Source: Subtercola endophyticus
Lineage (GTDB): Bacteria > Actinomycetota > Actinomycetes > Actinomycetales > Microbacteriaceae
Direction of reading: 5' to 3'
Assembly: GCF_021044565.1 (NCBI RefSeq)
Contig: NZ_CP087997.1
Coordinates: 558,001 to 622,000 of the forward strand
DNA length: 64,000 nt
The position numbers and the translations under genes were made by a program. The notes beneath the pieces are model-generated. The model saw only the letters and a list, made by a program, of their open reading frames with translations, was not told where the DNA came from and ran no database searches. Positions 61,731-64,000 of the stretch are shown here, piece after piece (the first letter of the stretch is position 1; each line of letters starts with the position of its first letter).

Positions 61731-62544
61731 GGCAGTACTCATCGGAAAAGGACTCTCGGTCGCGTATGGAGGCGTGAAGGCGCTGTCCGATGTCGATATC
61801 GAAGTGCGCCGCGGTGAAGTTGTCGGCCTCATCGGGCCGAACGGAGCCGGAAAAACGTCGTTCATCGACGGCGTCACCGGGTTCGCCACCATGTCGGGTG
61901 ACCTGCGCCTCGACGGCACGTCGTTGACGGGGGTGCGAGCGCACCGCCGTAGCGGGCTCGGGCTGAGCCGCACGTGGCAGTCGGTAGCGCTCTTCGATGA
62001 TCTGACGGTTCGCGAGAACGTCGCCGTCGCTGCAAAGCGTGGTGCTCGACGCTCCGGGGCGCAAAGTCATGCCGACCGGGTGCAAGGGGCGATGGATCGG
62101 GTCGGCATCGCTGAACATGCTTCTCGTCTTCCGGGCGAGCTGTCTCACGGACAGCGCGTTCTTGTCGGAGTGGCGCGTGCCATCGCCGCCGAACCTCAGG
62201 TTGTTCTAATGGATGAACCTGCAGCTGGTCTCGATGATGCGGAGGGCCGGGAACTGGGTCTGTTCATTAGGAAGTTGGCTTCGGAGGGCATGGGCATCCT
62301 TCTCGTCGACCACGACATGAATCTCGTGCTCGACGTGTGCGATCGCCTCTACGTGCTCGACTTCGGCCGACTGATCGCTTCGGGATCGCCTCAGGAGATT
62401 TCGAACGACCCTGCTGTCATCCGCGCGTATCTAGGCGGAGGAGACGAAGTCGACTCTGCTGATCCTGATGTGGTGACACCAGCCGACATCGCAGATGCCG
62501 ATGAGATCGAGCTTGAACCGGTGGACATCGAGGAGGAGAAGTGA
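61723..62544 (+). CDS. ABC importer ATP-binding protein LivG-type
   Basis: A 273-residue ATPase: Walker A GPNGAGKTS at about residues 38-46, signature LSHGQRVLVGVARAI (His in place of the usual Gly), Walker B VVLMDEPAAGLD, and switch LLVDHDMNLVLDVCDRLYVLDFG. The last 35 residues form an unusual acidic tail (DEVDSADPDVVTPADIADAD). ATG 61723 with GGAG eight bases ahead gives the canonical start inside the permease end. Confidence 0.94.
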   Translation: MPEAVLIGKGLSVAYGGVKALSDVDIEVRRGEVVGLIGPNGAGKTSFIDGVTGFATMSGDLRLDGTSLTGVRAHRRSGLGLSRTWQSVALFDDLTVRENVAVAAKRGARRSGAQSHADRVQGAMDRVGIAEHASRLPGELSHGQRVLVGVARAIAAEPQVVLMDEPAAGLDDAEGRELGLFIRKLASEGMGILLVDHDMNLVLDVCDRLYVLDFGRLIASGSPQEISNDPAVIRAYLGGGDEVDSADPDVVTPADIADADEIELEPVDIEEEK

Positions 62545-63272
62545 GCGCGAATTACCAAGCACAGGCTGAACCGCTGCTGCAGGCGACGTCGTTGTCCGTC
62601 GGCTATTCGGGCACAGCCGTCGCGCACGATCTGAACCTGTCAATCGGCACGTCAGAGATCGTCTGCCTGCTGGGCCCGAATGGGGCCGGAAAGACCACGA
62701 CGTTGCTGACCCTCTCTGGTCTGCTCGAGCCGATAGCTGGTTCCGTCACCCTGCACGGCAACGACCTCAAGGGCGTGCGCCCTGACGTGCGAGCCAGGCG
62801 GGGAATCGTTCAAGTGCCGGAAGATCGGTCGTTGTTCGGGTCGCTCACGGTGAAAGAGAATCTTCAGGTCGCTTCGCGCGATGAAAAGGAGCTCGACAGG
62901 GTCTATTCGTATTTTCCGAAGCTGCGAGACATCCAGGATCGTCGCGCAACGGTGCTCTCGGGGGGCGAGCAACAGATGCTCGCCCTTGCACGCGCCCTGA
63001 TGCTCAGACCGGAATTGCTCATTGTCGATGAAATGAGTCTGGGACTGGCGCCGATCGTCGTCGAGGCGATCTTGCCTGTTTTCCGTCGTATCGTCGACGA
63101 GACCGGAGCGTCTGTTCTCATGGTCGAGCAGCATGTGCATCTCGCCCTCGAAGTCGCCGATCGGGCATATGTCATGTCGAGGGGCAGGATCATTGCATCC
63201 GGAACGGCCTCCGAGATCTCGGAATCTCTCGACGATCTGCGCGGCGGCTATCTTGGTGTGCAGAGTGACTGA
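62541..63272 (+). CDS. ABC importer ATP-binding protein LivF-type
   Basis: A 243-residue ATPase: Walker A GPNGAGKTTT, QVPEDRSLFGSLTVKENL, signature LSGGEQQMLALARALM, Walker B LLIVDEMSLGLAP, and switch MVEQHVHLALEVADRAYVM. Its GTG overlaps the LivG stop (GTGA), and its end overlaps the next gene by 8 bp. With the fused permease and LivG it makes a complete HAAT importer. Confidence 0.95.
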   Translation: MSANYQAQAEPLLQATSLSVGYSGTAVAHDLNLSIGTSEIVCLLGPNGAGKTTTLLTLSGLLEPIAGSVTLHGNDLKGVRPDVRARRGIVQVPEDRSLFGSLTVKENLQVASRDEKELDRVYSYFPKLRDIQDRRATVLSGGEQQMLALARALMLRPELLIVDEMSLGLAPIVVEAILPVFRRIVDETGASVLMVEQHVHLALEVADRAYVMSRGRIIASGTASEISESLDDLRGGYLGVQSD

Positions 63273-64000
63273 CGTTCGTGAAGCGACCATTCCCGTTGCA
63301 ATAGTGGGAGCGGGGCCGGTCGGTCTCACCCTCGCCGCTCTTCTGTCTGCGCGAGGTGTGAACGCATGTCTCATAGAGCGTCGATCGGGCGCAAGCGACG
63401 AGCCGAAGGCCATCAGCATCGATGACGAGTCGCTGCGCACCTATCAACATGCCGGGTTACTGCCGGAGCTTCTGCGGATTGTCGTGCCGGGCACCGGAAC
63501 CCGGTACTTCGACGCTGACGGCCGACCTCTGTTTCAGGCCGGTGCTGAATTTCCGGGGAGGCTGACGCTGCCGTTCAAGAATCCATTCGCTCAACCAGAT
63601 CTTGAACGCGTGCTGTACAGCGCTGTCGAGAGGGATGACGCGATCCAGCTTCGGCTCGCAACCGAGGTGACGGGCCTCTCTCAAGGGGAGGACGGCGTGC
63701 GGCTGGAGCTACGATCTGACGGCGTAGATCAATCTCTCTGTGCGGCATACGTCGTGGGCGCTGACGGAGGTCGCTCGACCATTCGGGCGGCGGCGGGAAT
63801 CGGTATGACAGGTCGAGCTCTTCGCGATGATTGGCTGGTGGTCGATACTGTCGGCGATACCCACCGCGAACGGCACGGAATGCACTATGGGATTCCCGAG
63901 CGGCCAATGGTAATCGTCCCTGGGCTCGCGGGGCGATGCCGGTACGAATTTCGATTGTTTGCGGGCGAAGGGGTGGCAGGCGAGCGTCCTGAATTCTCAC
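63265..64000 (+). CDS. FAD-dependent aromatic monooxygenase, C-terminus cut by the window edge
   Basis: Flavoprotein hydroxylase of the MhpA/phenol-hydroxylase type; 245 residues are present. The FAD site VAIVGAGPVGLTLAALLSARG comes first, then the acid of the ribose site (LIERR), EPKAISIDDESLRTYQHAGLL, QPDLERVLYSAVE, and the DG motif YVVGADGGRSTIR. GTG 63265 overlaps the LivF gene by 8 bp. The frame stays open to the last base of the window. It probably adds a hydroxyl to the aromatic ring before extradiol cleavage. Confidence 0.9.
   Translation, partial: MTDVREATIPVAIVGAGPVGLTLAALLSARGVNACLIERRSGASDEPKAISIDDESLRTYQHAGLLPELLRIVVPGTGTRYFDADGRPLFQAGAEFPGRLTLPFKNPFAQPDLERVLYSAVERDDAIQLRLATEVTGLSQGEDGVRLELRSDGVDQSLCAAYVVGADGGRSTIRAAAGIGMTGRALRDDWLVVDTVGDTHRERHGMHYGIPERPMVIVPGLAGRCRYEFRLFAGEGVAGERPEFS

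Noticed and set aside
41409..64000. Right attachment site (second copy of the tRNA-Leu 3' end)
   Set aside because: No copy of the T-arm/acceptor sequence could be found by eye in the rest of the window.

Overview
The window is high-GC DNA with frequent GTG and TTG starts, several apparently leaderless genes and a gene content typical of Actinomycetota. Pointers are a mycoredoxin, a bacterial Pmt mannosyltransferase, an ECF42-type sigma factor with its DGPF partner, and the eno-ftsB-DUF501 order. The codon style and the glmU-prs and rplY-pth-mfd blocks fit the family Microbacteriaceae. No rRNA gene is present, so the genus cannot be named from this sequence.

Positions 1-41255 are ordinary core chromosome. 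They hold pmt (cut at the left edge) divergent from rsmI; metG-tatD-rsmA-ispE; apt and an ABC-F ATPase; tRNA-Gln, glmU and prs; a mycoredoxin; an SDR-gndA pair divergent from guanine deaminase; rplY, pth and mfd; an ECF42 sigma/DGPF pair; nhaA; mazG and hisS; a tandem set of SHOCT membrane proteins; a marR-MFS operon; and eno, ftsB-like, DUF501 and a type II NADH dehydrogenase. Seven gaps between these genes contain long palindromes. Two of them (1774-1846 and 31980-32050) are clearly related: same loop length and similar loop, with stems that differ in a compensated way. A DUF3885 gene at 2752-3338 is frameshifted.

Positions 41335-48528 are accessory DNA behind a tRNA-Leu(UAA). They hold a tRNA terminator, short direct repeats, a gene split by an in-frame TAA, a SUKH-type immunity gene, two unrecognised ORFs, an intact tyrosine integrase, an IS3-type transposase stump touching the integrase start codon, an MBL-fold hydrolase and a complete IS481-family element. 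Base composition is visibly lower in GC than the core.

Positions 48530-64000 form a catabolic and uptake cluster. It has a carotenoid/stilbene-cleaving-type oxygenase, a PucR regulator, two aldehyde dehydrogenases, an FAH-family hydrolase, a type I extradiol dioxygenase, an IclR regulator, a DUF3237 protein, a branched-chain-amino-acid-type ABC importer with fused permeases, and an FAD-dependent aromatic hydroxylase cut by the right edge. The simplest reading is import of an aromatic compound, oxidative cleavage of a C=C bond to two aldehydes, oxidation of both aldehydes, then ring hydroxylation and meta cleavage. Related sequence motifs in front of four of its transcription units suggest one IclR-controlled regulon.
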